DNA of 64,000 bases, taken from positions 198,358 through 262,357 of the forward strand of contig PERY01000001.1 of assembly GCA_002929055.1 (NCBI GenBank), given 5' to 3'. Position 1 is the first letter of the stretch. The number at the start of each line of letters is the position of its first letter. Under the pieces are notes generated by a model, which was not told the origin of the DNA, searched no databases, and was given only the letters and a program-made list of their open reading frames with translations. The DNA is from Methylocystis sp. (GTDB lineage: Bacteria > Pseudomonadota > Alphaproteobacteria > Rhizobiales > Beijerinckiaceae). Below, piece after piece: positions 18,367 to 27,798 of the stretch. The translations under genes and the position numbers were made by a program.

Positions 18367-18986
18367 TCTGCGCGCTCCGGGCGACCGGTGATCATGGGCT
18401 TCAGCACGCCCTTCACGCCCACCGCGAAGCCGACATGCAGGACGATGAAGAAGACGAGCGCGCCCATTGCGAAGAAATGCACCCGCCGCGCGGCTTCGAA
18501 CCCGCCCATCAGCGCCGTCAACTCCTGAAGCTGCACCGGCTTCCAGATCGCGAGGCCCGAGACAATGGCGAGGATGATGGAGAGGATGGCGAAGACATAG
18601 GCGGCCCGCTGCCCGCCATGATAACGGCCCGGCGCATGAACGGCGCGGCCCGCGAAGGCGTCCTTGAGGTCTTGCAGCACTGGCCCCGGCCAGAGCGGCA
18701 GGAAGCGCCGCCGGAAATGCCCCGTCAGGATTCCGTAAAGGATGTAGGCAAGGAGATTGAGCCCAAGCAGCCACATGGCCGCGAAATGCCAGGCCAGCGC
18801 GCCCGCGAGCCAGCCGCCGAGGGTGAATCCGACCGGAAACTCGAAGCCGAAAAGCGGCGAGGCGTTATAGATGCGCCAGCCGCTGAGAATCATCACGATC
18901 ACGGCGAAGGCGTTGATCCAATGTACGATCCGCAGAAGGAGGGGGTGGAGGATGTCATCGCTCTTGCGGGCGGCGCCGGCGCTCAT
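18363..18986 (-). CDS. Cytochrome b561/Ni-Fe hydrogenase-type membrane cytochrome b
   Basis: A 207-residue integral membrane cytochrome with four or five helices and histidines placed for two b-hemes: HPLLLRIVHWINAF near the start, LAWHFAAMWLLGLN, and RRVHFFAMGALVFFIVLHVGFA near the end. The family passes electrons between the quinone pool and a periplasmic enzyme. The ATG at 18984-18986 begins MSAGAARKSDD. It is translationally coupled to the molybdoenzyme gene downstream, so the pair forms a two-gene respiratory unit. Confidence 0.9.
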   Translation of the reverse strand: MSAGAARKSDDILHPLLLRIVHWINAFAVIVMILSGWRIYNASPLFGFEFPVGFTLGGWLAGALAWHFAAMWLLGLNLLAYILYGILTGHFRRRFLPLWPGPVLQDLKDAFAGRAVHAPGRYHGGQRAAYVFAILSIILAIVSGLAIWKPVQLQELTALMGGFEAARRVHFFAMGALVFFIVLHVGFAVGVKGVLKPMITGRPERAE

Positions 18987-19131
18987 TGCTTTTCTCTTGT
19001 TCCTTGACGTTGGAAGATACCGCAAGCGGGGCGAAAAGCAAGAGGGCGCCGGGCGGGTGCGCCCCGCGCGTTGACAGGCGACGGGCTTTCTCACAGGAAG
19101 GCGCGGCGTCTCGAGCCAGACAAGGGGAATC

Positions 19132-20142
19132 ATGCGCGTTTTCGTCACCGGCACGGCGGGCTTCATCGGCTTCCATCTGGCGCGCCGTCTCCTGACGCTC
19201 GGCCATGAGGTCGACGGCTACGACGGCATGACCCCCTATTACGACCCGCGCCTGAAGGAGGCGCGGCGCGCGATCCTTCTTCGTGCGAATGGTTACCATG
19301 ACACGACGGCGATGCTGGAGGACATGCCGGCGCTGACCGCGGCCGCCGGGCGCGCGGCGCCGGACGTCATCGTCCATCTCGCGGCCCAGGCCGGCGTGCG
19401 CTATAGCCTCGAAAATCCGCGCGCCTATGTCGAGTCCAATCTCGTCGGAACGTTCAATGTTCTGGAGATCGCGCGCATGCTCGAGCCGCGCCATCTCCTC
19501 ATCGCCTCGACAAGCTCGGTCTATGGCGCCAGCCCCACCGTGCCCTTTTATGAAGATGACCGCACCGACCACCCGATGACGCTCTACGCCGCGAGCAAGA
19601 AGGCCGGCGAAGTCATGGCGCACAGCTATGCGCATCTGTGGTCGACCCCGACGACCATGTTCCGTTTCTTCACCGTCTATGGACCGTGGGGCCGGCCGGA
19701 CATGGCGCCGCTGAAGTTCGTCGACGCCATCGAAAGCGGGCGGACGATCGACATCTACAACCACGGCGACATGTCGCGCGACTTCACCTATGTGGACGAT
19801 CTCGTCGAAGCGATCGTGCGGCTGATGGACTGCGTCCCGCAAAGGGACGCGGGCGATCCTTCCGTTTCGCCGCAGGCGCCGTTCCGCGTCGTCAACATCG
19901 GCCGCGGCGCGCCGGCGCCATTGCTCGATTTCATCGACACGATCGAAAGGACGCTCGGCAAGAAGGCCGTGCGCAACTACCTCCCCATGCAGAAGGGCGA
20001 CGTGCCGCGCACCTTCGCGTCAGCCGATCTGCTGGAGCGGCTGACGGGCTATCGGCCGCAGACATCAGTCGAGGAAGGCGTGAAGGCGCTGGTGGAATGG
20101 TACCGTGAGTATTGCGCCAAGAACGGGCCGCTGCAGCTCTAG
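19132..20142 (+). CDS. NAD-dependent sugar epimerase, UDP-glucuronate 4-epimerase-like
   Basis: A 336-residue extended short-chain dehydrogenase. The Rossmann glycines GTAGFIG lie at residues 7-13, the active-site STSSVYG near 126-132, and Tyr152/Lys156 in [10 protein letters not shown]. The [11 protein letters not shown] and [16 protein letters not shown] blocks are typical of UDP-glucuronate/galacturonate epimerases supplying surface polysaccharides. No other polysaccharide gene is adjacent. It converges on lysA with a four-base overlap. Confidence 0.9.
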   Translation: MRVFVTGTAGFIGFHLARRLLTLGHEVDGYDGMTPYYDPRLKEARRAILLRANGYHDTTAMLEDMPALTAAAGRAAPDVIVHLAAQAGVRYSLENPRAYVESNLVGTFNVLEIARMLEPRHLLIASTSSVYGASPTVPFYEDDRTDHPMTLYAASKKAGEVMAHSYAHLWSTPTTMFRFFTVYGPWGRPDMAPLKFVDAIESGRTIDIYNHGDMSRDFTYVDDLVEAIVRLMDCVPQRDAGDPSVSPQAPFRVVNIGRGAPAPLLDFIDTIERTLGKKAVRNYLPMQKGDVPRTFASADLLERLTGYRPQTSVEEGVKALVEWYREYCAKNGPLQL

Positions 20143-21404
20143 AGCCAGTCAGGCACGCGGTCCATCGCGATGAGTTCCGCAACGCTCGGGCGCGGGCGGA
20201 TCACCGCGTAGCGCGGACCGTCGACCAGAACCTCCGGGATCAGCGGGCGGGTGTTGTAGGTGCCCGCCTGCACCGCGCCATAGGCGCCCGCCGTGAGCAC
20301 GGCCAGAAGCTCGCCAGGTTCGACAGCCGGCATGTTGCGGTCCAGCGCCAGATAGTCGCCCGTCTCGCAGACCGGGCCGACGACGTCGGCCGTGATCTCC
20401 GCGCGGTCCCCCGGCGCGCGCACCGGGATGATGTCGTGGTGCGCGTCGTAGAGCGTCGGGCGGATGAGATCGTTCATCCCGGCGTCGACGATGACGAAGG
20501 TTCTGGCCTCGCCTTGCTTCACATGGATCACGCGCGTGACCAGCACGCCGGCGTTGCCGACGATGAGGCGGCCCGGCTCGAAGACGAGCTTGCAGCCCAG
20601 GGCGCCGAAATGCTTGCGCACGATCTCGGCGTAGCGCTCGGGGTGGTAGGACTGCGGGTCGTCGCCTTCGTGATAGGGAATGCCGAGGCCGCCGCCGAGA
20701 TCGACATGCGAGATGTCGTGCCCGTCGGCGCGCAGGTCGCGCACCAGCTCGGCGAGCAGCGTGAAGGCTTCGTCGAAAGGCTCGAGGTCGGTGAGCTGCG
20801 AGCCGATATGCATGTCGACGCCGCAGATCCCGATCCCCGGCAGCTTCGCCGCGCGCGCGTAGATGTCGCGGGCGCAGGAGAGCGGGACGCCGAATTTGTT
20901 CTCGGCCTTTCCGGTCGAAATCTTCTTGTGGGTGCGCGCATCGACGTCGGGATTGACGCGCAGCGACACCGGCGCCGTCCGGCCGATGGCGCGGGCGACG
21001 CGGGAGATGGCCTCGAGCTCGGGCTCCGACTCGACATTGAAGCAGAAAATGCCGGCGGCGAGCGCCGCGCCGATCTCCTCCTCCGTCTTGCCGACGCCCG
21101 AAAATGTGATCTTCGCGGCGGGCGCGCCGGCCGCGAGCGCGCGGGCGAGTTCGCCGCCCGACACGACGTCCATGCCAGCGCCTTCCCTGGCGAGAAGGCG
21201 CAGCACGGCCTGGTTGGAATTGGCCTTCATGGCGTAGCAGACGAGCGCGTCGAGCCCCGCGAAGGCTTGCGAGAACACCTGAAAGTGCCGGCGGATCGTC
21301 GCCGCCGAATAGCAGTAGAAGGGCGTCCCGACCTCGGCCGCGATCAAAGGCATGGCGACGTCTTCGGCGTAGAGCGCGCCGCCGCGATAGTCGAAGTGAT
21401 GCAT
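20139..21404 (-). CDS. lysA: Diaminopimelate decarboxylase
   Basis: A 421-residue PLP fold-III enzyme, the last step of lysine synthesis. Lys60 in [10 protein letters not shown] forms the Schiff base, the glycine loop reads [16 protein letters not shown], and [11 protein letters not shown] supplies the substrate-binding cysteine. Length is normal. It follows lptM by four bases. Confidence 0.97.
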   Translation of the reverse strand: MHHFDYRGGALYAEDVAMPLIAAEVGTPFYCYSAATIRRHFQVFSQAFAGLDALVCYAMKANSNQAVLRLLAREGAGMDVVSGGELARALAAGAPAAKITFSGVGKTEEEIGAALAAGIFCFNVESEPELEAISRVARAIGRTAPVSLRVNPDVDARTHKKISTGKAENKFGVPLSCARDIYARAAKLPGIGICGVDMHIGSQLTDLEPFDEAFTLLAELVRDLRADGHDISHVDLGGGLGIPYHEGDDPQSYHPERYAEIVRKHFGALGCKLVFEPGRLIVGNAGVLVTRVIHVKQGEARTFVIVDAGMNDLIRPTLYDAHHDIIPVRAPGDRAEITADVVGPVCETGDYLALDRNMPAVEPGELLAVLTAGAYGAVQAGTYNTRPLIPEVLVDGPRYAVIRPRPSVAELIAMDRVPDWL

Positions 21405-21408
21405 CTTC

Positions 21409-21693
21409 TTACTGGAGCAGCGGATCGAGAACGAAGGGATATTGCTCCGGCGGTCGGTTGCCGATGGTGCCGGGGATGCGGGTCGGGGCCGCCTCGGGCT
21501 CCGCTTCGCCGGGCGCCGCCTTCGGAGCGTTGCGCGCCACGGTCTTCGCCTGCGTCTCCTGCTGCGCCTTGATCGCCGCGCCGCGGGCCTGCACGTCCGG
21601 CGGCAACTCCAGCGGTCCGCGGCGCCCGCAGCCGGAAAGGCCGAAGGCGAAGAGCGCAGCGGCGGCGAGAGCGGCGAGGGAGCGAGGCGTCAC
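21409..21693 (-). CDS. lptM: LptM (YifL)-type small lipoprotein
   Basis: A 94-residue lipoprotein. The signal peptide ends in a lipobox LSGC followed by GRRGPLELPP, the conserved LptM block, then a disordered Ala/Glu/Pro tail ending in QYPFVLDPLLQ. LptM helps the LptD oxidoreduction/assembly step in E. coli. The lptM-lysA order is a widespread alphaproteobacterial arrangement. Confidence 0.88.
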   Translation of the reverse strand: MTPRSLAALAAAALFAFGLSGCGRRGPLELPPDVQARGAAIKAQQETQAKTVARNAPKAAPGEAEPEAAPTRIPGTIGNRPPEQYPFVLDPLLQ

Positions 21694-21768
21694 TGGCGAA
21701 TCCGGCGTCGTTTGGGGAAGAGCGGCGGCACTATACCGATCCTTCCCGAAAAGGCGAGAGCGCCGCTT

Positions 21769-23016
21769 TCAGCTCACCTTGCGTTTGAGCAGACGGTTCG
21801 CCGTGCGCTTGGCGAGTTCGCGGATATGTCGGCGCGCGCCGTCCCTGCGGCAGCTCCACTGGAACTGCGCCTCGCCATTGGTCTGCAACTGCACGGCGAC
21901 GTCGCAGACGCGCACGCGATCCGGCCACATGCGCCCGATCACCGGATGATCGGGCATGGCGCAGGAGTCGGTGATCTCGACGCCCGGGCGCGCTAACTGC
22001 GCCTTGGTCTGCTCATAGATGAGCTGCAGGCCGGGCGCGCAGGAGCGCAGGCTCTCGTCATAGGCGATCTTCCAGTAGTAGCTGCGGTTCTGGCTGTCGA
22101 TCAGGATCGCCATGGCGACGGGGCGGCCGTCGAGCCGCAGGGCGCTGATCTTGCAGCGCCGGTCGCGGGCGAGCTGCCGGGTCGCGGCGCGCAGAAAAGT
22201 GGCGAGCGCGGGCTCCGAGAGAAAGGCGCCGCGGCCGGCCTTCCAGCCCGCCGCCTCCAGCGTGAGAAATTCCTCGGTCGCGAGGCGCACCTCCTCGGGC
22301 GAGTCGACGATCTGGAATTCGACGGCGCCCTTTTCGGCCAGACGGCGGCGCATGCGCTGGATATTGGCGAGCTGGCGCTTCGAGCCGGAGGCGCGGGCGC
22401 AGGTCTCGTCGGCTTCGCCGCCCGGCAGCAGCGCCGCCCGCTCGAAGGATTCGAGCGTCTCGACCCGCCGCGCGTCGCGCCGCGCGACTTCGGCGAGCGC
22501 CGCGTGGAAGGCGCCCTTGGCCGGCGTGCGGGCGAACACGACGCCCGCCGCCAGACTGCGCGCCTCCACCCAGTCGAGGAAGGCCGCGATGGTGTCCGTC
22601 GCCCGGTCGCGGTCGACCAGCGGCGTGGCGAGCGTCGCCTGTTTGGTCAGCCACAGGCGGATGAATCCGTCACCCACCAGAGGATGCGACGGCACGATGG
22701 GAAAGAGGCCGGTTATCCGCGCGCCATCGCTCACGACGATGAAGCGCGGCCGGGAGTTCAAGGGAAAGTGACGCGCCGCGGAGAGGGCGAAGCCGGGCTC
22801 GTAAAAGGCGTTGGGCTCCAGCGCACGGGCTGAGAGATCGCACCAGGCGGCCTGCGCCGCGTCGAGCTGCTCCAGCGAAAGCTCCCGCACTGTGAGGGCG
22901 TCGTCTTCCGCAACGAGCCGCGGCGTGCGGCGGCTCCCGCCAAGCCCGGAGAGGCCGCCGGCGATGGCGAAGGCGACTCCCTCCATGTTCAAGAACGGCG
23001 CGGTCATCTTCGACAC
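21769..23016 (-). CDS. CelD/BcsL-family GNAT acyltransferase
   Basis: A 415-residue protein of the CelD/BcsL acetyltransferase family. A C-terminal GNAT fold includes the EFLTLEAAGWKAGRGAFL block and LDGRPVAMAILIDSQNRSYYWKIAYDESLRSCAPGLQLIYE, the acetyl-CoA region. Members are linked to exopolysaccharide or cellulose decoration, but the acceptor is not known. The start is GTG at 23014-23016 or, three codons later, ATG at 23005-23007. It precedes lptM by 75 bp on the same strand. Confidence 0.82.
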   Translation of the reverse strand: MSKMTAPFLNMEGVAFAIAGGLSGLGGSRRTPRLVAEDDALTVRELSLEQLDAAQAAWCDLSARALEPNAFYEPGFALSAARHFPLNSRPRFIVVSDGARITGLFPIVPSHPLVGDGFIRLWLTKQATLATPLVDRDRATDTIAAFLDWVEARSLAAGVVFARTPAKGAFHAALAEVARRDARRVETLESFERAALLPGGEADETCARASGSKRQLANIQRMRRRLAEKGAVEFQIVDSPEEVRLATEEFLTLEAAGWKAGRGAFLSEPALATFLRAATRQLARDRRCKISALRLDGRPVAMAILIDSQNRSYYWKIAYDESLRSCAPGLQLIYEQTKAQLARPGVEITDSCAMPDHPVIGRMWPDRVRVCDVAVQLQTNGEAQFQWSCRRDGARRHIRELAKRTANRLLKRKVS

Positions 23017-23166
23017 GGTCTGGCCTGTCCTATTTTGGGACGGGGGAGGCTTGTTACGAAACGCTTCCCGGCCCCTGAAGCCGATGCGGGGAAACGCTTC
23101 AATACCGGCGCCACGACCCGGCCCAGCGCCTTTACGACCGGGCGGGCGCGTGTTTAGGATCGTTCA

Positions 23167-23697
23167 ATGAAAACGCTTGGACTCGTCGCTTTCCTCGGAG
23201 CGCTCCTCGCCGCGGCGCAGGCGCAGGCCTCGGTGCGCATCACCATCGACCTCTCGACGCAGCGGCTGACGGCGGTCAACGGCTCGGGCGAGACGGTCGT
23301 ATGGAAAATTTCCAGCGGCCGACCGGGCTATGAGACGCCAACCGGGCATTATTCGGTGATGCGCATGGAAGCCGACCATCATTCGGACGAATATGAGCAG
23401 GCGCCGATGCCCTATGCGATCTTCTTCTCGCCGCGCGGGCTCGCCATTCACGGCACCTTCGAGCGCGGGCTCGGCAGTCCGCGATCGCATGGCTGCGTCC
23501 GCCTCGCCGTCGGCAACGCCCAGAGGCTTTTCGAATGGGTGGAGCAGCAGGGGGGCGCCTCGATCGACATCATCGGCTCTGGACGCGCAGCGGCCGCCTA
23601 TCGCCCGCCCCGCGAGGAGCGGCCGCGCCCGAGCCGTCGCAGCCGCGCCTCCGACGGCTTCTACGAACTCCCTTTGGATGATGCGGCGCGTTACTGA
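23167..23697 (+). CDS. Exported L,D-transpeptidase (YkuD domain)
   Basis: A 176-residue periplasmic enzyme. A signal peptide (about residues 1-22) is followed by a YkuD domain with His95 and catalytic Cys110 in SPRSHGCVRL. It forms 3-3 crosslinks or attaches lipoproteins to peptidoglycan. The C-terminal Arg/Pro-rich tail is unstructured. The domain is compact relative to multi-domain LDTs. It is divergent from the acyltransferase gene. Confidence 0.92.
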   Translation: MKTLGLVAFLGALLAAAQAQASVRITIDLSTQRLTAVNGSGETVVWKISSGRPGYETPTGHYSVMRMEADHHSDEYEQAPMPYAIFFSPRGLAIHGTFERGLGSPRSHGCVRLAVGNAQRLFEWVEQQGGASIDIIGSGRAAAAYRPPREERPRPSRRSRASDGFYELPLDDAARY

Positions 23698-23832
23698 TTT
23701 TCTTCGGGATTGCCGCCGTGGCCCCAGCCGCCCACCCCTGTTTCCAGTGCCGGCGTTGCGGATAGGCAACAGTGGCGACATATTCGGCCAAGTTGCGCGG
23801 CTGCGTATTTGCTGCGCAGGGGCTGAGCGGAT

Positions 23833-25809
23833 ATGCCTTTGAACAATGGATTTTCTGCACGCCGAGACGAGAGTAAGCCTTTGACGACATCGAAGACCCC
23901 CCTCCTCGACCAGATTCAGACCCCTGACGCGCTGCGCAAGCTCCAGCCGGGCCAGCTCAAGCAGTTCGCCGAGGAATTGCGGATCGAGACGATCGACGCC
24001 GTATCGGTGACGGGCGGTCATCTCGGGGCGGGGCTCGGCGTCGTCGAGCTAACGGTGGCGTTGCACTATGTGTTCGACACGCCCCGCGACAAGATCATCT
24101 GGGACGTCGGCCACCAGACCTATCCGCATAAAATCCTCACCGGGCGGCGCGACCGCATCCGCACCCTGCGCATGGGCGGCGGGCTCTCGGGCTTCACCAA
24201 GCGCGGCGAGAGCGAATATGACGCCTTCGGCGCCGGCCATTCCTCGACCTCGATCTCCGCAGGCCTCGGCATGGCGGTGGCGCGCGATCTCGCGCACGCC
24301 GACAATCACGTTATAGCGGTCATCGGCGACAGCTCCATGTCCGCGGGCATGGCCTATGAGGCCCTGAACAACGCCGGCGCGCTCGATTCGCGCCTCATCG
24401 TCATCCTCAACGACAATGACATGTCCATCGCGCCGCCGACCGGCGCCATGTCGGCCTATCTCGCGCGCCTCGTCTCGGGCGGCGCCTATCGCTCGATCCG
24501 CGACGCCGCCAAGCAGCTCGCCTCGCATCTGCCGCGCTTCATCTACGACAAGGCGCGCAAGGCCGAGGAGTTCTCGCGCAGCTTCATCACTGGCGGGACG
24601 ATGTTCGAGGAGCTCGGCTTCTATTACGTCGGGCCGATCGACGGCCATAACCTCGACCATCTGCTGCCCGTTCTGATGAATGTGCGCGACAAGGACGACG
24701 GCCCGGTGCTGGTCCATGTCGTGACCCAGAAGGGCAAGGGCTACGCCCCCGCCGAGGCGTCGGACGACAAATATCACGGCGTCGTGAAATTCGACGTCGA
24801 GACCGGCAAGCAGTTCAAGCCCAAGGCCAATGCGCCGTCCTATACGGGCGTCTTCGCCAAGGCGCTGGTGGCGGAAGCCGAGCATGACGACAAGATCGTC
24901 GCCATCACCGCGGCGATGCCGTCGGGCACGGGCCTCGACATTTTCGGCAAGCATTTCCCCGAGCGCACCTTCGACGTCGCCATCGCCGAGCAGCACGCCG
25001 TGACCTTCGCCGCCGGCCTCGCCTGCGAGGGCTACAAGCCCTTCTGCGCGCTCTATTCCACCTTCCTGCAGCGCGGCTACGACCAGGTCGTGCACGACGT
25101 CGCGATCCAGCATCTGCCGGTTCGCTTCGCCATCGACCGCGCCGGCCTCGTCGGCGCCGACGGCCCGACCCACGCAGGCGCTTTCGACATCGCCTATCTC
25201 GGCTGTCTGCCGGGCTTCGTCGTCATGGCGCCCTCCGACGAGGGCGAGCTGATGCATATGGTCTCGACGGCGGCGGCTTACGGCGAAGGCCCGATCGCCT
25301 TCCGCTATCCGCGCGGCGAGGGCGTCGGAGTCGAACTGCCCGAGCGCGGCGAGGTTCTCGAAATCGGCAAGGGCCGCATCATCCGCGAAGGCTCCAAGGT
25401 CGCGCTGCTCTCGCTCGGCACCCGCCTCGCGGAGGCGATAAAGGCCGCCGAGGAACTGGAGAATTACGGCGTCTCGACCACGGTCGCCGACGCGCGCTTC
25501 GCCAAGCCCATCGACCGCGATCTCGTGCGCCGCCTCGCGGCCAATCACGAGGTCGTCATCACCATCGAGGAAGGCTCGATCGGCGGCTTCGGCAGCCAGG
25601 TCTTCCAGGCGCTGTCCGACGACGGGCTGCTGGACGGAACCCGCGGCGTCTTCAAGTTCCGCAGCATGACGCTGCCCGACAGCTATATCGACCACGACAA
25701 ATACGAGATCATGATCGCGCAGGCGATGCTCGACTCGAAGGCGATCGTGGCGAAGGCGCTCGAGTTGCTGGGCGACGAAAAGGGCGCGGCGCGGGTGATG
25801 ATCGCGTAA
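23833..25809 (+). CDS. dxs: 1-deoxy-D-xylulose-5-phosphate synthase
   Basis: A ThDP-dependent enzyme starting the MEP isoprenoid pathway from pyruvate and glyceraldehyde-3-phosphate. It is 658 residues from the ATG at 23833, or 642 from a TTG at 23881 preceded by GAGAG; both are plausible. [14 protein letters not shown] and the ThDP motif [16 protein letters not shown] are clear, as is the catalytic-pocket block [18 protein letters not shown]. It probably supplies carotenoids, quinones and hopanoids. No other MEP gene is adjacent. Confidence 0.97.
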   Translation: MPLNNGFSARRDESKPLTTSKTPLLDQIQTPDALRKLQPGQLKQFAEELRIETIDAVSVTGGHLGAGLGVVELTVALHYVFDTPRDKIIWDVGHQTYPHKILTGRRDRIRTLRMGGGLSGFTKRGESEYDAFGAGHSSTSISAGLGMAVARDLAHADNHVIAVIGDSSMSAGMAYEALNNAGALDSRLIVILNDNDMSIAPPTGAMSAYLARLVSGGAYRSIRDAAKQLASHLPRFIYDKARKAEEFSRSFITGGTMFEELGFYYVGPIDGHNLDHLLPVLMNVRDKDDGPVLVHVVTQKGKGYAPAEASDDKYHGVVKFDVETGKQFKPKANAPSYTGVFAKALVAEAEHDDKIVAITAAMPSGTGLDIFGKHFPERTFDVAIAEQHAVTFAAGLACEGYKPFCALYSTFLQRGYDQVVHDVAIQHLPVRFAIDRAGLVGADGPTHAGAFDIAYLGCLPGFVVMAPSDEGELMHMVSTAAAYGEGPIAFRYPRGEGVGVELPERGEVLEIGKGRIIREGSKVALLSLGTRLAEAIKAAEELENYGVSTTVADARFAKPIDRDLVRRLAANHEVVITIEEGSIGGFGSQVFQALSDDGLLDGTRGVFKFRSMTLPDSYIDHDKYEIMIAQAMLDSKAIVAKALELLGDEKGAARVMIA

Positions 25810-25824
25810 AGGCGCCGCTACGGC

Positions 25825-27141
25825 TTAGCCCGTCTGGTTGTCCCGCACGGTGAGGCGCGGATATTTCCGCGCGCCGGGTTGCGTCAGATCGCCCGGCAGG
25901 AAATTCATCCCCGCCGAGGCGATCACCGCGCCCTTGCTCGCGCTGATCCTGTTGCGCGCGACCATGGCGTCGCCGGCGCCTTCGCCTGTCGCCAGCACGA
26001 CGCCGTAATCGACCCCCGAAATTTCGTTGGACTCAGCGCGCAGATTCTCGCGCCAGCCGCCGAGCGCAATGCCGATCCAGCCCGGGCCGACGATTTTATT
26101 GCCCGTCACGTCGACGTTCTTCTCGGCGAGAATGCCGGTGAGCCAGAGCATTTCGGGGCCGAACTCGGGGTCGTTGACGCCCTTGCGCATGTTCACAATC
26201 GTATTGCCCGCGACGATCGCGCCATCGGTGCCCTTGTCGGCGTTGGCCACCGCAATGCCGGCGCCGGCGTCCTCGATGCGGTTGTCCCGGAAAACCGAGT
26301 TCTTCGCGCCGAATTCGGCGTACATCGCCTTTTCGCCGAAGGTTTTGCAGTCGTTGCCGATCACCTGGACATCGTGGCCGCCGCTGTTGCGTATGCCGCT
26401 GTAGACGCAGCGATAGACCCGGTTCTTCTCGACGCGGATCGATCCCGCGCCCCATACGAAGACGCCATTGCCATAGGGGCCGTTGCCGCCCGAACGGTTG
26501 TTTATGTCCTCGATCAGATTGTTGCGGACGCGCGAGCCGTCATAGCGGCCGGCCGCGGTCGAATAGATGAGGAGGCCGTTATCGGCGCAGCGGCGGATGT
26601 GGTTGTTGTCGAAATCGACGCCAAGCCCGTCCAGCGAATGCACGCCGACGTCGCCAATCTCGAAGACGTCGTTCTGCGCGACGGCGCCGCCGCAACGGAT
26701 GATGTTCAGCCCCCGCTCCGCGCAGCGGCGGATGACGCAACCGCGGATGGTGAGCTGGATCACGTCGGTGAAGTCGAGCAGGCCCTTCTCGCGCGGCACG
26801 AAGCCGCCCGCGCCGTCGAAGACGATGTTTTCAAGCGTGATCTTTCGCGCCATTCTGCCCGAGAGCAGCGGCCCGAGGCCCGAGAGCTTCAGAACGGTGC
26901 GGCCGGGCGCGCCCCGCAGGATCGTCCCGTCGGGCAGATCGAGACCCATGAGCGAGACTTCGCCCGGCGGCAGAGTGACCGCGCCGCCCCTGCGCGCCGC
27001 CTCGCGCAGCCGTTCGGAAAGATCGGCCGCTCTGGCGATGTCATGAGAATTTGGCAAGCAAAATGAGATGCTTGCCGCGCAGCAAAGGCGCAGCAATTTT
27101 CGGCGGGAGAGGTTCGGTGTGCAGGGATTGCTGCGCAGCAT
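25825..27141 (-). CDS. Tat-exported right-handed beta-helix repeat protein (TIGR03808-like)
   Basis: A 438-residue secreted protein. A twin-arginine leader (SRRKLLRLCCAASISFC, residues 12-28) is followed by many parallel beta-helix rungs with Asn ladders, such as VRNNLIEDINN, VEKNRVYRC and VAGNTIVNMRKG. This matches the twin-arginine repeat family described as TIGR03808; its role is uncharacterised, and carbohydrate binding or lysis is typical of the fold. The start MLRSNPC at 27139-27141 was chosen because it places the RR motif properly; no strong ribosome-binding site is seen. Confidence 0.85.
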   Translation of the reverse strand: MLRSNPCTPNLSRRKLLRLCCAASISFCLPNSHDIARAADLSERLREAARRGGAVTLPPGEVSLMGLDLPDGTILRGAPGRTVLKLSGLGPLLSGRMARKITLENIVFDGAGGFVPREKGLLDFTDVIQLTIRGCVIRRCAERGLNIIRCGGAVAQNDVFEIGDVGVHSLDGLGVDFDNNHIRRCADNGLLIYSTAAGRYDGSRVRNNLIEDINNRSGGNGPYGNGVFVWGAGSIRVEKNRVYRCVYSGIRNSGGHDVQVIGNDCKTFGEKAMYAEFGAKNSVFRDNRIEDAGAGIAVANADKGTDGAIVAGNTIVNMRKGVNDPEFGPEMLWLTGILAEKNVDVTGNKIVGPGWIGIALGGWRENLRAESNEISGVDYGVVLATGEGAGDAMVARNRISASKGAVIASAGMNFLPGDLTQPGARKYPRLTVRDNQTG

Positions 27142-27207
27142 TTCGAGAGTGTGGCGGGTTCTGGCCGCACCGTCGAGGATGGAGTTAAGAGAGGGTAAAC
27201 AGGGGCG

Positions 27208-27660
27208 ATGATCCATTTTGCGGCGACCGTCGCCCTCGCCCCCGCCGCGCCCGGCGCCTATGCGCTGTGGTTGAGGCTTCACGCGCCGATTGCGGTGAGG
27301 GCCGGCAAGAGCACAACCATGCTCGCGCCCGGAGACTATCTCTATTGCGGCTCCGCCAACGGCCCCGGCGGGCTGCGCGCACGTCTCGCCCGCCATTGGC
27401 GGCGGGAGAAGCGTGCGCATTGGCATGTCGATCAGCTCACAGTCGCAGGCGACATCCTCGGCGCCTTCGTCGTCGCTGGCGGTAGCGAATGCGCCCTCAA
27501 CGCCGCGCTTGGCGCGCTGCCGAACCCGCTTCCCGGCTTCGGCAGTTCGGACTGTCGGCGCTGCGTTTCGCATCTGCGGTTCTTTCCGGCGACGGCGCGG
27601 CTTCCCTCGCAATGGGAAAATGCTAGGAAGGCGGCGAGATTCACCCCACCTCCCCCTTGA
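27208..27660 (+). CDS. DUF123 (GIY-YIG-like) protein
   Basis: A 150-residue protein with the DUF123 core: APGAYALWLRLHAP, GDYLYCGSANGPGGLRARLARH and AHWHVDQLT. This is a GIY-YIG-related fold sometimes fused to endonuclease III, so a DNA-processing role is possible but unproven. The final residues (FTPPPP) and the stop codon lie inside a palindromic repeat, so the native C-terminus appears to have been replaced by the insertion. It is divergent from the beta-helix gene by 66 bp. Confidence 0.85.
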   Translation: MIHFAATVALAPAAPGAYALWLRLHAPIAVRAGKSTTMLAPGDYLYCGSANGPGGLRARLARHWRREKRAHWHVDQLTVAGDILGAFVVAGGSECALNAALGALPNPLPGFGSSDCRRCVSHLRFFPATARLPSQWENARKAARFTPPPP

Positions 27661-27701
27661 GGGGGGAGGTCGCGCGGCTTTGCCGCGCGGGCGGGGGTGA
27701 C
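27648..27701 (+). repeat. Palindromic repeat, family B, copy 1
   Basis: Two consecutive hairpins: ACCTCCCCC with GGGGGAGGT (27648-27656 and 27662-27670), then CGCGCGGC-TTT-GCCGCGCG (27671-27689), followed by GGCGGGGGTGA. The stop codon of the DUF123 gene lies in the first loop. Confidence 0.8.
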
Positions 27702-27720
27702 GCCCTGAGTCCCGGGCATT

Positions 27721-27774
27721 CACCCCACCCCGCATCGCCAAAGCGATGCGACCCTCCCCCTCAAGGGGAGGGTG
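27721..27774 (-). repeat. Palindromic repeat, family B, copy 2 (inverted)
   Basis: The reverse-oriented relative of copy 1: hairpins CGCATCGC-CAAA-GCGATGCG (27731-27750) and ACCCTCCCC-CTCAA-GGGGAGGGT (27751-27773). The outer CACCCCACC block also mirrors copy 1. It abuts the hisS start region. Confidence 0.8.
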
Positions 27775-27798
27775 GAAAAGCGTACCGGAAATGAGCGA

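Noticed and set aside
20112..21572. Plus-strand open frame opposite lysA
   Set aside because: lysA has full PLP motifs on the minus strand; this frame has none.
24049..25695. Minus-strand open frame opposite dxs
   Set aside because: An antisense artefact of the dxs coding region.
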